From JACKOD01 sp041591635 (GTDB lineage: Bacteria > Pseudomonadota > Gammaproteobacteria > Pseudomonadales > Oleiphilaceae), in NCBI GenBank assembly GCA_041591635.1, contig JBFHRO010000083.1, positions 1-13,248 on the forward strand: a stretch of 13,248 nucleotides of DNA, read 5' to 3'. Positions 5,583 through 12,897 of this stretch are shown here, in pieces. The notes under the pieces are model-generated. The model saw only the letters and a program-made list of their open reading frames with translations. It was not told where the DNA came from and ran no database searches. Position 1 is the first letter of the stretch; each line of letters starts with the position of its first letter. The position numbers and the translations under genes were made by a program.

Positions 5583-7634
5583 ATGTCCCCTCAGCTAACC
5601 CAGGCACAGGTGGAAGAGCTCTTCACCATGACCCTGACCGTCAATGCCGACATGATTCTCCAGGACAGCAGCCAGGCGCTGCGACAGCGCTGTCCCGATG
5701 CCGTGGCGGGCGCCAGGCTGCTCGATGTGTTTGACATTCACCGCCCCCGTGGCATCCACAGCTTTGAAGCCCTTTGCCAGTCCCCCAACACCCTCTTCTT
5801 GCTGGTGGCCAAAGACCGGCGCTTTGCCTTGCGGGGCCAGATGCTCGTCACCCGTACCCAGGCGACACCGGCAGCCCTGTTTCTGGGCTCCCCCTGGATG
5901 TCGTGGATTTCGGCCCACCGGCCTGATATCAATCTCGCCATGACCGAGTATCCCAGACACGACTCCCAGCTCGACCACCAGTTCTATGTAGTGACCCAAC
6001 AGGCGATGGTACGTGATCTCGAAACCGCCAACATGGAAGCCCGGGCCGCGCGCGACGAAGCCCAGCAGGCGCGGCAGGTGCAGTCCGATTTTTTTGCCGT
6101 GATGAGTCACGAGATGCGCACCCCTCTCAACGGCGTCATCAGCGCTCTCGACCTGATGCAAGACACCCACGAACCTGCCATCCGCGCATCGCTGCTGGCG
6201 GCGGCCCAGGGTTCGGCCAAAAACCTGCTGTCGGTCATCAACTATGTTCTGGATTACTCCAAGCTTCAGGCCGGCAAGTTACAGCTTGAGGCCGAGGAGT
6301 TCGACCTCAGAGCCATGCTCGAATCCGCCCTCGACATAGTTGCGCCCAAAGCCACCCAAAAGCAGATTCTGCTTGAGCTGCAAGTAGCGCCCGACTGTCC
6401 CGCCCGGCTGATCGCCGATGGCAGCAAACTACGGCAAATTCTCCTGAATCTGGTGAGCAATGCCGTCAAGTTCACCGACACCGGCAAGGTAACGGTCAGA
6501 GTCACATCGACGCCGGGCAAAGGCGAAGACAGCCAGCGTCTGGTGATCGAGGTCGAGGACACCGGCATTGGCATTTCACCCGACCAGCAGGCGCATATAT
6601 TTGACGCTTTCTGGACCTCAAAAGAACGTACCGCCCAGGGCGAGTCCAATACCGGGCTGGGGTTGAACATCTGTCGCCGGCTCGCCGACCTCATGCAAGG
6701 CGAACTGGGCTACCGATCGCAGCCCGGAGCAGGAACCTGCTTTCGCTTCAGCCTTGAAGCACAGGTTTCAACCCGGCCGCCTGAGGCAAGCGAAGCCCCG
6801 GCCCCGGAGCCGGTGTTGCAGCACGATGGCCGGGTACTGCTGGTGGACGACAATCAGGTCAATCTGCTGGTCGGGCGCATGATGCTGGAGCGCATGGGGC
6901 TTAAGGTACAAACCGCCAGCGATGGCTACGAAGCCATAGCGCTGCAGGCACAACAGCCTTTCGATCTGGTGCTGATGGATATCGCCATGCCCGAAATGAA
7001 TGGCATGGAAGCCACCCGACGCATCCGCGCCCGTGGCGATACCACGCCCATTATCGCCCTTACCGCGCACATCGACGTGGGGCGCGATCAAGGCTATTTC
7101 GAGGCCGGCATGCAGGGCGTGGTGCACAAACCTATCGACAAGAACGAACTGATTCGGGCACTCAACCGCCACCTGGTGCGGCCGGCACCAGCCAGCAGCG
7201 CGCCAGACCCTGCCGCCAGCGAGAACGCCATCTGCGGGCACCAACCACTGACCGCTTCGGATGACGCATCCGCAAGCGACGCCTGGATTGACCAGGCTAC
7301 CGTGGAAGAACTGATGGGGGATATCGGTGAGGCCAATTTCAAACAGGCGCTGGCGGTTTTACTCAAGGAATCAGCACGGCGCATGCAACTGCTGGAAACC
7401 GCCCGGCAAGACGCCGATCTACCCCAGCTGTCAGCCCAGGCCCACACCCTCAGCAGCAGCCTTTCCAGCTTTGGTGCCAGGCGCCTGGGGGCGACCCTGC
7501 GCCAGCTCGAAAAAGCCGCAGATGCCGCCGATCAGGCCGCCATCGAAGCGCTTTGTAACCAGGTTGCCACCCAGTACCCCCATTCCCATGCGGCCCTGAG
7601 CCGCCTGGCCGGCAATGCTGCCGGGGACGTCTGA
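5583..7634 (+). CDS. H-NOX-associated hybrid histidine kinase (HNOBA-HisKA-HATPase-REC-HPt)
   Basis: This 683-residue soluble kinase has no membrane segment. The start lies 3 nt after the hnoX stop, with GAGG upstream. Residues about 10-140 form an H-NOX-associated (HNOBA) domain: MILQDSSQALRQRCPDA, a VFDIHRP motif, ALRGQM, LFLGSPWM and a terminal HD-x-x-LD. A coiled-coil linker (about 140-168, Ala/Glu/Arg-rich) leads to HisKA with phospho-acceptor His176 in SHEMRTPLN. The ATPase has N293, DTGIG (326-330) and NTGLGL (356-361). The REC domain (about 416-530) has D422/D423, phospho-acceptor D466, T494 and K516. After a Pro/Ala/Ser linker, a C-terminal HPt (about 568-680) carries His621 in AHTLSSSLSSFGA, where the usual Lys three residues after the His is Ser624. 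Unligated H-NOX typically leaves such kinases active and NO-bound H-NOX inhibits them; that is family knowledge. The output regulator is not in this window. It is the last gene before a convergent pair. Confidence 0.93.
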   Translation: MSPQLTQAQVEELFTMTLTVNADMILQDSSQALRQRCPDAVAGARLLDVFDIHRPRGIHSFEALCQSPNTLFLLVAKDRRFALRGQMLVTRTQATPAALFLGSPWMSWISAHRPDINLAMTEYPRHDSQLDHQFYVVTQQAMVRDLETANMEARAARDEAQQARQVQSDFFAVMSHEMRTPLNGVISALDLMQDTHEPAIRASLLAAAQGSAKNLLSVINYVLDYSKLQAGKLQLEAEEFDLRAMLESALDIVAPKATQKQILLELQVAPDCPARLIADGSKLRQILLNLVSNAVKFTDTGKVTVRVTSTPGKGEDSQRLVIEVEDTGIGISPDQQAHIFDAFWTSKERTAQGESNTGLGLNICRRLADLMQGELGYRSQPGAGTCFRFSLEAQVSTRPPEASEAPAPEPVLQHDGRVLLVDDNQVNLLVGRMMLERMGLKVQTASDGYEAIALQAQQPFDLVLMDIAMPEMNGMEATRRIRARGDTTPIIALTAHIDVGRDQGYFEAGMQGVVHKPIDKNELIRALNRHLVRPAPASSAPDPAASENAICGHQPLTASDDASASDAWIDQATVEELMGDIGEANFKQALAVLLKESARRMQLLETARQDADLPQLSAQAHTLSSSLSSFGARRLGATLRQLEKAADAADQAAIEALCNQVATQYPHSHAALSRLAGNAAGDV

Positions 7635-7690
7635 TAAATTCGGCGGCAAGCATTCGCAACTCAAGGATACCTCCAATCTGAGGAGCGGTT

Positions 7691-7945
7691 TCAGGCCACC
7701 GTTTCCGCCGAACCGGCGGTCAAAAACCCGATCAGCTCCTGCGCGTGCAGGCTGGTTTCCTGCCCCATCGGGGTAAGGTAACCGCCGTCGACCTGGGTAA
7801 TCAGGCCCTTGGCATAGAGGCGCTCGGTGGCGGCAATCACTTCGGCAGGGGCGGTTTTGTGTACCTTGATCCCTTCCTGGGTGGTGGAGGTGTTGAATTT
7901 GGTCAGCACATTGAGTTCATCGACAAGTTCAGGCGTAAAGGGCAT
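7691..7945 (-). CDS. TIGR02647 family protein, putative DNA-binding, unknown function
   Basis: This 84-residue protein starts MPFTPELVDELNVLTKFN, followed by TTQEGIKVHKTAPAEVIAAT, then YAKGLITQVDGGYLTPMG. That order is characteristic of the TIGR02647 family, found in gammaproteobacteria and usually 75-85 residues long. The K-G-L-[IV]-T-x-x-D-G-G-Y-L-T segment looks like the wing of a winged helix, and some relatives are annotated as DNA-binding, but no function is established. It lies downstream of rlmA on the same strand (139-nt gap) and converges with the H-NOX kinase gene, 56 nt away. A short CCGCC/GGCGG hairpin (7705-7719) lies within its last codons. The upstream GAGAA is a weak ribosome-binding site. 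Confidence 0.85.
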   Translation of the reverse strand: MPFTPELVDELNVLTKFNTSTTQEGIKVHKTAPAEVIAATERLYAKGLITQVDGGYLTPMGQETSLHAQELIGFLTAGSAETVA

Positions 7946-7978
7946 GGGGTTCTCGCTTTAGGTTTTAAAATCAGGTGT

Positions 7979-8005
7979 TAACCAGTGTAGCTGCGATCCT
8001 GGTTA
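7979..8005. repeat. Inverted repeat between rlmA and the TIGR02647 gene
   Basis: TAACCAG (7979-7985) and CTGGTTA (7999-8005) are perfect 7-bp inverted arms with a 13-nt spacer. They lie 34 nt upstream of the TIGR02647 start and 80 nt after the rlmA stop. No T-run follows on the - strand, so it does not look like an intrinsic terminator. It could be an operator for the TIGR02647 gene or a chance match. Confidence 0.25.
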
Positions 8006-8084
8006 GCGCCATTCCCCCCAGCCGTCACATCAGACATCGCAAGTTTTCTGGCCATCACGAAGGCATCGCGAATCTGCCCGCGCT

Positions 8085-8927
8085 TCACTTGCGTTGCAGG
8101 CGCCGAAACACCACCTCCACCGTCACCGCCAGCCCCGGCAACGCGGCCAGGGCCGCTTTTCCTGCCGCTGTGGCCCGAAACAGGTGCGGGGTCATCAGCA
8201 ATAGCTGCTGCAACCGGGTTTGATCCAGTACCGGGGTCTGAAATCGCAGTGTTTGCGGGTCGCAAAGTGCAAAGCCGTGGCGCTCTGCCGCCTGCAGCCC
8301 CGCCAGATCGCGCCGGTGCACTTGCGGGTAAATGATTTCGCGCAATTCGATCAGGTGGTCGGGGCCGGCATCCACCAGCACCACTGACCCCGACGGACGC
8401 ACCCGCGAGGCAAAGGCCGCCCAGTCGGGAAAGCCGAACATACACAAAAGCCAATCCACACTGGCCGGGCGTATCGGCAGATGCGCATTGCTGCCCACGA
8501 TCCAGGCGGCCTGACGGTTGCGCTTACAGGCCATCTGAATCGCGGGCTTGGAGATATCCAGACCCATGCCCTGCAGCGATGGCTGATGGCGCAACAGATA
8601 ATCAAGGTAATAGCCTTCGCCGCAACCGGCATCCAGCACCCAGGCGGGTGCCCCCTGCCCGGCCAGCAAGGGGGCGATCAGCCCGACCAGCGTTTGCGCA
8701 ATGGGGGCGTAAGTGCCGCTTTCCAGAAAAGCCTGACGCGCCGCCACCATCGCCTTGCTGTCGCCGGGTTCACGCGATTGCTTGTAGTGCACCGGATGCA
8801 GGTTCACATACCCCTGGCGGGCAATATCGAAGCTGTGGCCGTTTTCACACACCAATTGGCTGGTCTGGAAGCTAAAGGCGCTGGCGCAGAGGGGGCAGCA
8901 GAGCAGATGAAGCTGATCCGGGGTCAT
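8085..8927 (-). CDS. rlmA: 23S rRNA (guanine-N1)-methyltransferase RlmA
   Basis: This 280-residue SAM-dependent enzyme methylates N1 of a guanine in 23S rRNA helix 35 (G745 in E. coli). The N-terminal zinc finger uses Cys11, Cys14, Cys27 and His31 (CPLC...CENGHSFD), followed by the family hallmark ARQGYVNLHPVHYKQSREPG with DSKAMVAARQAFL. SAM motif I is VLDAGCGEGYYLDYLL (97-112), then GLDISKPAI and a CMFGFPDW region. The C-terminal MTPHLFRA corresponds to the MTP segment of relatives. The start is the Met four residues before the zinc-finger region (MTPDQLHLL). The frame stays open upstream to 9206, but those extra 93 residues lack any family match and run through the divergent promoter region. 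Length is close to the roughly 270 residues of the E. coli protein. The TIGR02647 gene follows on the same strand. Confidence 0.93.
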   Translation of the reverse strand: MTPDQLHLLCCPLCASAFSFQTSQLVCENGHSFDIARQGYVNLHPVHYKQSREPGDSKAMVAARQAFLESGTYAPIAQTLVGLIAPLLAGQGAPAWVLDAGCGEGYYLDYLLRHQPSLQGMGLDISKPAIQMACKRNRQAAWIVGSNAHLPIRPASVDWLLCMFGFPDWAAFASRVRPSGSVVLVDAGPDHLIELREIIYPQVHRRDLAGLQAAERHGFALCDPQTLRFQTPVLDQTRLQQLLLMTPHLFRATAAGKAALAALPGLAVTVEVVFRRLQRK

Positions 8928-8962
8928 GGCAGGGGTCTCGCATGGCGCTAAAGGGAGGCTAC

Positions 8963-8971
8963 TGTATAACA
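8963..8971 (-). promoter_or_regulatory. Probable extended -10 promoter for rlmA
   Basis: On the - strand the sequence TG-T-TATACA fits the extended -10 pattern TGnTATAAT. It lies 35 nt upstream of the rlmA start codon, leaving room for a short leader. No convincing -35 is visible, which extended -10 promoters tolerate. Confidence 0.4.
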
Positions 8972-9047
8972 GATGCCACCCAGACCAAAGGCAGGATTCA
9001 TCGCCTTCGGGCATGCACAAAAAATCAACACAAGTGGTTGTTGGCTT

Positions 9048-9056
9048 TGCTAGAAT
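9048..9056 (+). promoter_or_regulatory. Probable extended -10 promoter for the 55-residue gene
   Basis: TGCTAGAAT fits the extended -10 pattern TGnTATAAT and lies 64 nt upstream of the ATG at 9121. A TCAACA about 20 nt upstream is a poor -35. The region is a divergent promoter shared with rlmA. Confidence 0.4.
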
Positions 9057-9120
9057 GGCGATCGGCATTCTCCGGGGTGCCAAAATCCTGCCTGATGCAT
9101 CCAAAGAAGAGGTCTGTCTT

Positions 9121-9288
9121 ATGAAAAAGAAACCCGTGCAAGAGCCCAACTTTGTGGCCAAGCATGCCCACGAATTCAATAAATGCGTGGTATTCGTCGA
9201 TCGCAAGAAAGCCGCGAAAAAAGGCTACAGCAAACACAGGCACGCGTTGGGCGGGCGGGGTTCGCAGGGGGATTCGATTGCCGCATAG
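9121..9288 (+). CDS. Small basic protein, conserved-looking, unknown function; gene end overlaps a long hairpin
   Basis: This 55-residue, Lys/Arg/His-rich protein starts MKKKPVQEPNFVAKHAHEFN and has FVDRKKAAKKGYSKHRHA in the middle. The start was chosen because GAAGAGG lies about 8-10 nt upstream; longer in-frame ORFs run back through the promoter region. The N-x-VAKH-x-x-x-FN...VF-x-DRKK-x-x-K-x-GY-x-KH pattern resembles small uncharacterised gammaproteobacterial proteins (possibly the DUF7230 family, from memory). The F-x-x-R-x4-K-K-G...S segment also recalls, weakly, the KKGKGS core of the ribosome-rescue factor ArfA. The last seven codons and the TAG stop lie in the left arm of the hairpin at 9264-9324, the position in which arfA genes carry an RNase III-cleaved stem. 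A function in ribosome rescue is speculation. It is divergent from rlmA and 78 nt before hrpB. Confidence 0.75.
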   Translation: MKKKPVQEPNFVAKHAHEFNKCVVFVDRKKAAKKGYSKHRHALGGRGSQGDSIAA

Positions 9289-9324
9289 GCCCTTGGCGCT
9301 TGTGTGGCAATCGAATCCTCCTGT
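9264..9324 (+). promoter_or_regulatory. Long RNA hairpin spanning the stop codon of the 55-residue gene
   Basis: Positions 9265-9290 pair without a gap or bulge with 9298-9323: 26 pairs, of which 22 are Watson-Crick and 4 are G-U (9269, 9283, 9286 and 9288 with their partners). The loop is the 7 nt CCTTGGC. One more G-U pair (9264/9324) can be added. The central arms GATTCGATTGCC and GGCAATCGAATC are a perfect 12-bp inverted repeat. The stop codon TAG (9286-9288) sits near the top of the left arm. No T-run follows the right arm, so it is not a standard intrinsic terminator. The length suits double-strand cleavage by RNase III. It ends 42 nt before hrpB. Confidence 0.85.
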
Positions 9325-9366
9325 TGACCTGAACGCCCGTATTAACCCCCCGTTTTTGACCTGCTG

Positions 9367-11949
9367 ATGCCTATCACCTTTAGTTTGCTGCAGCCGCTCG
9401 TGGCGCACCTGCCCATTACCGCTGCCCTGCCAGCGCTGTGCGACGCCTTGCAACAGGGCCACGAGGCGGTGCTCGAAGCGCCGCCCGGTGCCGGCAAAAC
9501 CACGGTTGTGCCGCTGACCCTGCTGACACAAGCCTGGCTGGGCGGGCAGAAAATTCTGCTGCTTGAGCCGCGTCGTCTGGCCGCCAAGGCGGCGGCCGAG
9601 CGCATGGCCGCGCTGCTGGGTGAAGCGGTGGGCGAGACGGTGGGCTATCGCATGCGCCTGGAAACCCGGGTAAGTGCCCGCACCCGCATTGAGGTGGTCA
9701 CCGAGGGCATCCTCACCCGCCTGCTGCAAAACGACCCGGCGCTCGAGGGCGTGGGGCTGGTGATTTTTGACGAATTCCACGAGCGCAGCCTTGAAGCCGA
9801 TTTGGCCCTGGCGCTGACACTCTATGCCCGCGACCTGTTTCGCGACACCCAGCCGCTGAAAGTGCTGGCCATGTCGGCCACGCTCGATGGCGATGCTGTG
9901 GCCCGGCTGCTGGGACAGGCACCGGTCATTCAAAGCGCCGGGCGGCAGTTTGAGGTGCTCGTCCGCTACCACCCCCCCGGGACTCGCCATCTGCCGCTGG
10001 AGCAACAGCTCACCCCGGTGATTATGCAGGCACTGGAAGAAAACACCGCAAGCCTGCTGGTATTTCTGCCGGGGCAAGGCGAAATCCGCCGCCTGGCGGC
10101 CACCCTTGCAACCGCACTGGCGCACCACCCGGCCCTGGCACGGGCGACGATCCTTGCGCCCCTGTACGGCGATCTGGATCTGGCTCACCAGCAGCAGGCG
10201 ATTGCCCCGGCACCGGCAGGACAACGCAAAATCGTGCTGGCCACTTCCATTGCCGAAACCAGCCTGACCATTGAAGGCATACAGGTGGTCATCGACAGCG
10301 GCTTGAGCCGCCTGCCGGTATTCGACCCCAATACTGCCCTCACCCGTTTGCACACGGTGCGGGTGTCGCAGGCCGCCAGTGAACAGCGGCGCGGCCGCGC
10401 CGGGCGTCTGACGCAAGGGGTGTGTTACCGCTGCTGGGCCGAACACGAACAGCTGCAACTGCCACGCTACAGCCCGCCCGAGATCCTTCAGGCCGACCTG
10501 GCAGCGCTGGCACTGCAACTCAAACTCTGGGGGGTGACACCCGAGGAATTGCGCTGGCTTTCACCGCCCCCGGCATCAAACTGGGCGGTTGCCTGCGCGT
10601 TGTTGCAGCAGTTGGGGGCACTGGACGAGCAGCAGCGCCTGACGCCTCACGGCACACAGATGGCCCGGTTTCCCGTGCATCCACGCCTTGCCCACATGCT
10701 GATTTGCGGCCAGCAACAGGGGTTGGCGGATCTGGCCTGTGACCTGGCCGCGCTGCTGGGAGAACGGGATCTGCTGGCCCAGGAAGACACAGATCTGCGT
10801 CATCGGCTGGCCTGTCTGGCCGGTGAGCTGCGGGTGCCACCCCAAAGCCGGGGACAGTTGCAGCGCATTCGTCAGCAACGGCAACGCTATCGGGCCTTGC
10901 TGGCGGACATTCCAGCGCCGGCGAAGGCGTCTATCCCGATAGCCGCGGACTATGCCGCCGGATTGCTGCTGGCCTTTGCCTATCCCGATCGCATTGCCCG
11001 CCAGCGACAGGCCGAAGGCACCAGCTACCTGCTGGCCAATGGCCGCGCCGGCAGTTTGCGCCAGGGCGACAGCCTCTGCCGTCATCCCTGGCTGGTGGTG
11101 GCCGATCTGGGCAGCCGGCAAGGGCAGCGGGAAGAACAGATTTATCTGGCGGCACCGCTTGATGAGCAGGGCTTTTGGGGCCCGCTGCGTGAGCGGGTGA
11201 GCGTGACCGAAGTCATCGCCTGGGATGATACCCGGCAACAATTGCAAGCCGAGACTCAGCACCGTATTGGCAAGCTGCTGTGGCGCTGCGAACCCCTGGA
11301 CAACCTCTCGCCCGACCAAAAACGCACAGCACTGCTTGGCGCCATTCGCCGTCAGGGGCTGGAGGTTTTGCCCTGGAACGAGGACAGCCGGCAACTGCAG
11401 GCGCGCATCGAATGCCTGCGCACGCTGGCACTTCCCGCACTTCCCGCCCTGCCCGACAGCTCGGACGCCGGGTTGCTGGCCACCCTCGAAGACTGGCTCG
11501 GCCCCTTTATCGACACCCAGACGCAACTGCGTCAACTTCAGAGCCTCGACTTGCGGCAACTCTTGCTCCAGCGCCTCGACTGGACGCAGCGCAGCGCGCT
11601 GGAGCAATGGGTTCCCGCCTGCTTCGAGGCACCGACCGGCTCCAAAGTCGCCATCGACTACCGCCACACACCGCCGGTGCTGGCCATCAAGCTGCAGGAA
11701 CTCTTTGGCCTGACGCAAACGCCCGCGGTGGCTCAGGGCCGGCTACCCCTGTTGCTGCATCTGCTCTCGCCGGCACGACGGCCAGTGCAGGTGACGGCGA
11801 ATCTCGGCCAGTTTTGGCAAAGCAGTTACCACGAGGTAAAAAAGGAACTCAAGGGTCGCTACCCCAGGCACCCCTGGCCCGACGACCCGCTTGGCGCACC
11901 GCCGGCCAAAGGCACCAAAAAGCAGGAGCTGCGCAATCAGGAACGCTGA
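9367..11949 (+). CDS. hrpB: ATP-dependent RNA helicase-like protein HrpB
   Basis: This 860-residue DExH-box protein of the HrpB family is slightly longer than the usual 800-850. Walker A is APPGAGKTT (38-46), motif Ia LEPRRLAAKAAAERM (66-80), motif II DEFHER (135-140, the HrpB-type DEFH) and motif III MSATLDGD. The helicase C domain has ATSIAETSLTIEGI and the motif VI-like SEQRRGRAGR. An HA2-type region follows, and the C-terminal HrpB_C hallmark reads TGSKVAIDYR, LQELFGLTQTP and FWQSSYHEVKKELKGRYPRH (within about 753-838). The precise substrate of HrpB is not settled; relatives act in RNA metabolism, and some are needed for virulence-gene mRNA processing. The start has only a weak ribosome-binding site. 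The 3' end overlaps the convergent DUF3999 gene by 13 nt. The long hairpin just upstream may influence its expression if it is read from the promoter at about 9050. Confidence 0.95.
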   Translation: MPITFSLLQPLVAHLPITAALPALCDALQQGHEAVLEAPPGAGKTTVVPLTLLTQAWLGGQKILLLEPRRLAAKAAAERMAALLGEAVGETVGYRMRLETRVSARTRIEVVTEGILTRLLQNDPALEGVGLVIFDEFHERSLEADLALALTLYARDLFRDTQPLKVLAMSATLDGDAVARLLGQAPVIQSAGRQFEVLVRYHPPGTRHLPLEQQLTPVIMQALEENTASLLVFLPGQGEIRRLAATLATALAHHPALARATILAPLYGDLDLAHQQQAIAPAPAGQRKIVLATSIAETSLTIEGIQVVIDSGLSRLPVFDPNTALTRLHTVRVSQAASEQRRGRAGRLTQGVCYRCWAEHEQLQLPRYSPPEILQADLAALALQLKLWGVTPEELRWLSPPPASNWAVACALLQQLGALDEQQRLTPHGTQMARFPVHPRLAHMLICGQQQGLADLACDLAALLGERDLLAQEDTDLRHRLACLAGELRVPPQSRGQLQRIRQQRQRYRALLADIPAPAKASIPIAADYAAGLLLAFAYPDRIARQRQAEGTSYLLANGRAGSLRQGDSLCRHPWLVVADLGSRQGQREEQIYLAAPLDEQGFWGPLRERVSVTEVIAWDDTRQQLQAETQHRIGKLLWRCEPLDNLSPDQKRTALLGAIRRQGLEVLPWNEDSRQLQARIECLRTLALPALPALPDSSDAGLLATLEDWLGPFIDTQTQLRQLQSLDLRQLLLQRLDWTQRSALEQWVPACFEAPTGSKVAIDYRHTPPVLAIKLQELFGLTQTPAVAQGRLPLLLHLLSPARRPVQVTANLGQFWQSSYHEVKKELKGRYPRHPWPDDPLGAPPAKGTKKQELRNQER

Positions 11950-12875
11950 TCACCACGGCGCACATCCCGGATCAGCCAGAGTGCCACCAGCAGCATCAAC
12001 AACACAAAGCCGGTGATGCTGATCCAGAAGGCCAGGCGGCCATAATCCAGCGCGGTATCCTCGGCGGTCGTGGCTCGGGCCTTGGGCGACTGGCGTTGCA
12101 GTTCACCGGTCACCAGGTCGGTGCTTTGAAATTGCCGGGCCGGCTTGTGCACCGCCGGTTCGGCATAGTACCCCGCCGCCTCGGCCTGGGGGTCACCAAA
12201 GGCCAGGGTGAACGGGCCTTCACCCTGACGCAGAAAGAGTAATTCCAGCGGTTGATAGCGAATATCGACCACCGGCGGCGTGTGGCGAAAACTCACACTG
12301 CCGGCACCGAAATCCAGCAGCAGGTAGCGTTTTTCCACCCGCCCGAGAAACACCCGGGTATCGTCGATGGACTTGCCTTCGTGGCTCAACTGCATCAGCT
12401 CGGCCCGGCGTTCGAACTGCCAGGGCCCCTCTGCCTTGCGGGATGAATAAATGGCCACCGAAGCGACACTGTTATCCATGCGGGATGCAATGTTCAGCTG
12501 TGACAGGATAAAACTCCCCCCCGTATCGACCCGATACCGCTGGCCATTGTCCTGCCCCACGACCTCGACCCGACGCCAGTGAGCGTCATCGGGCAAGGGC
12601 GGCGCATCCATCGGCTGCAGCCAGAAAGGCACCGGCTGGCCCTGGGCGTTGAATACCCGCAACTCGGCCGCAGGGTTACGGGTATGTTCGAACACCACCG
12701 CAGGCAGTTCGAGGCGATAGGCGGCGGCATTACCCCGCGCATACAGCGGCAGGGCAAAGGCAAAATTGCCCAGCGCCGGCTCAGCGGCCTGCAGCAAGGG
12801 GCTCTTGCCCATGCCGGCAAGCCAGCACACAAGCAACAAAAGGGAGATAAAACCAGGGTTAGGGAGTGCATACAT
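11937..12875 (-). CDS. DUF3999 family envelope protein
   Basis: This 312-residue protein has an N-terminal signal-like hydrophobic stretch (FISLLLLVCWLAGMG, cleavage likely near LQAAEP at 28-33). A beta-rich periplasmic region follows, with AAYRLELPAVVFEHT and ELRVFNAQGQPVPFWLQP, the entry pattern of DUF3999 proteins. A C-terminal membrane segment comes next (about 283-305, FWISITGFVLLMLLVALWLI), then a short basic tail (RDVRRGDQRS). Relatives are usually longer, about 400-460 residues as I recall, so the middle is probably reduced. Function is unknown. DUF3999 genes often sit beside a DUF2339 multi-pass membrane protein; none is seen here. It starts 22 nt after the DGC-domain gene on the same strand, so the two are likely co-transcribed. 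The final codons overlap hrpB. Confidence 0.75.
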   Translation of the reverse strand: MYALPNPGFISLLLLVCWLAGMGKSPLLQAAEPALGNFAFALPLYARGNAAAYRLELPAVVFEHTRNPAAELRVFNAQGQPVPFWLQPMDAPPLPDDAHWRRVEVVGQDNGQRYRVDTGGSFILSQLNIASRMDNSVASVAIYSSRKAEGPWQFERRAELMQLSHEGKSIDDTRVFLGRVEKRYLLLDFGAGSVSFRHTPPVVDIRYQPLELLFLRQGEGPFTLAFGDPQAEAAGYYAEPAVHKPARQFQSTDLVTGELQRQSPKARATTAEDTALDYGRLAFWISITGFVLLMLLVALWLIRDVRRGDQRS

Positions 12876-12897
12876 AGCCAGGAATCCGGTGGCGGCG

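Noticed and set aside
7635..7690. Possible bidirectional terminator between the convergent H-NOX kinase and TIGR02647 genes
   Set aside because: Only a 4-bp stem (CCTC/GAGG at 7670-7683) and distant 8-bp arms (7639-7646 with 7705-7712) are found, with no T-runs; too weak to call.
7978..8052. Possible 25-residue peptide on the - strand between rlmA and the TIGR02647 gene
   Set aside because: No ribosome-binding site and no recognisable sequence; probably intergenic.
8928..9206. Upstream extension of rlmA in the same frame (93 codons)
   Set aside because: RlmA proteins begin just before the zinc finger. The extension crosses the intergenic region and the start of the divergent small gene.
9025..10518. 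497-codon open frame on the - strand opposite the start of hrpB
   Set aside because: hrpB on the other strand has every helicase motif. This frame is a Gln/Gly/His-rich antisense shadow that also runs through the divergent promoter region.
11280..12242. 320-codon + strand frame spanning the hrpB end and the DUF3999 gene
   Set aside because: It overlaps two supported genes in other frames, is Arg/Ala/Pro-rich and matches nothing recognisable.
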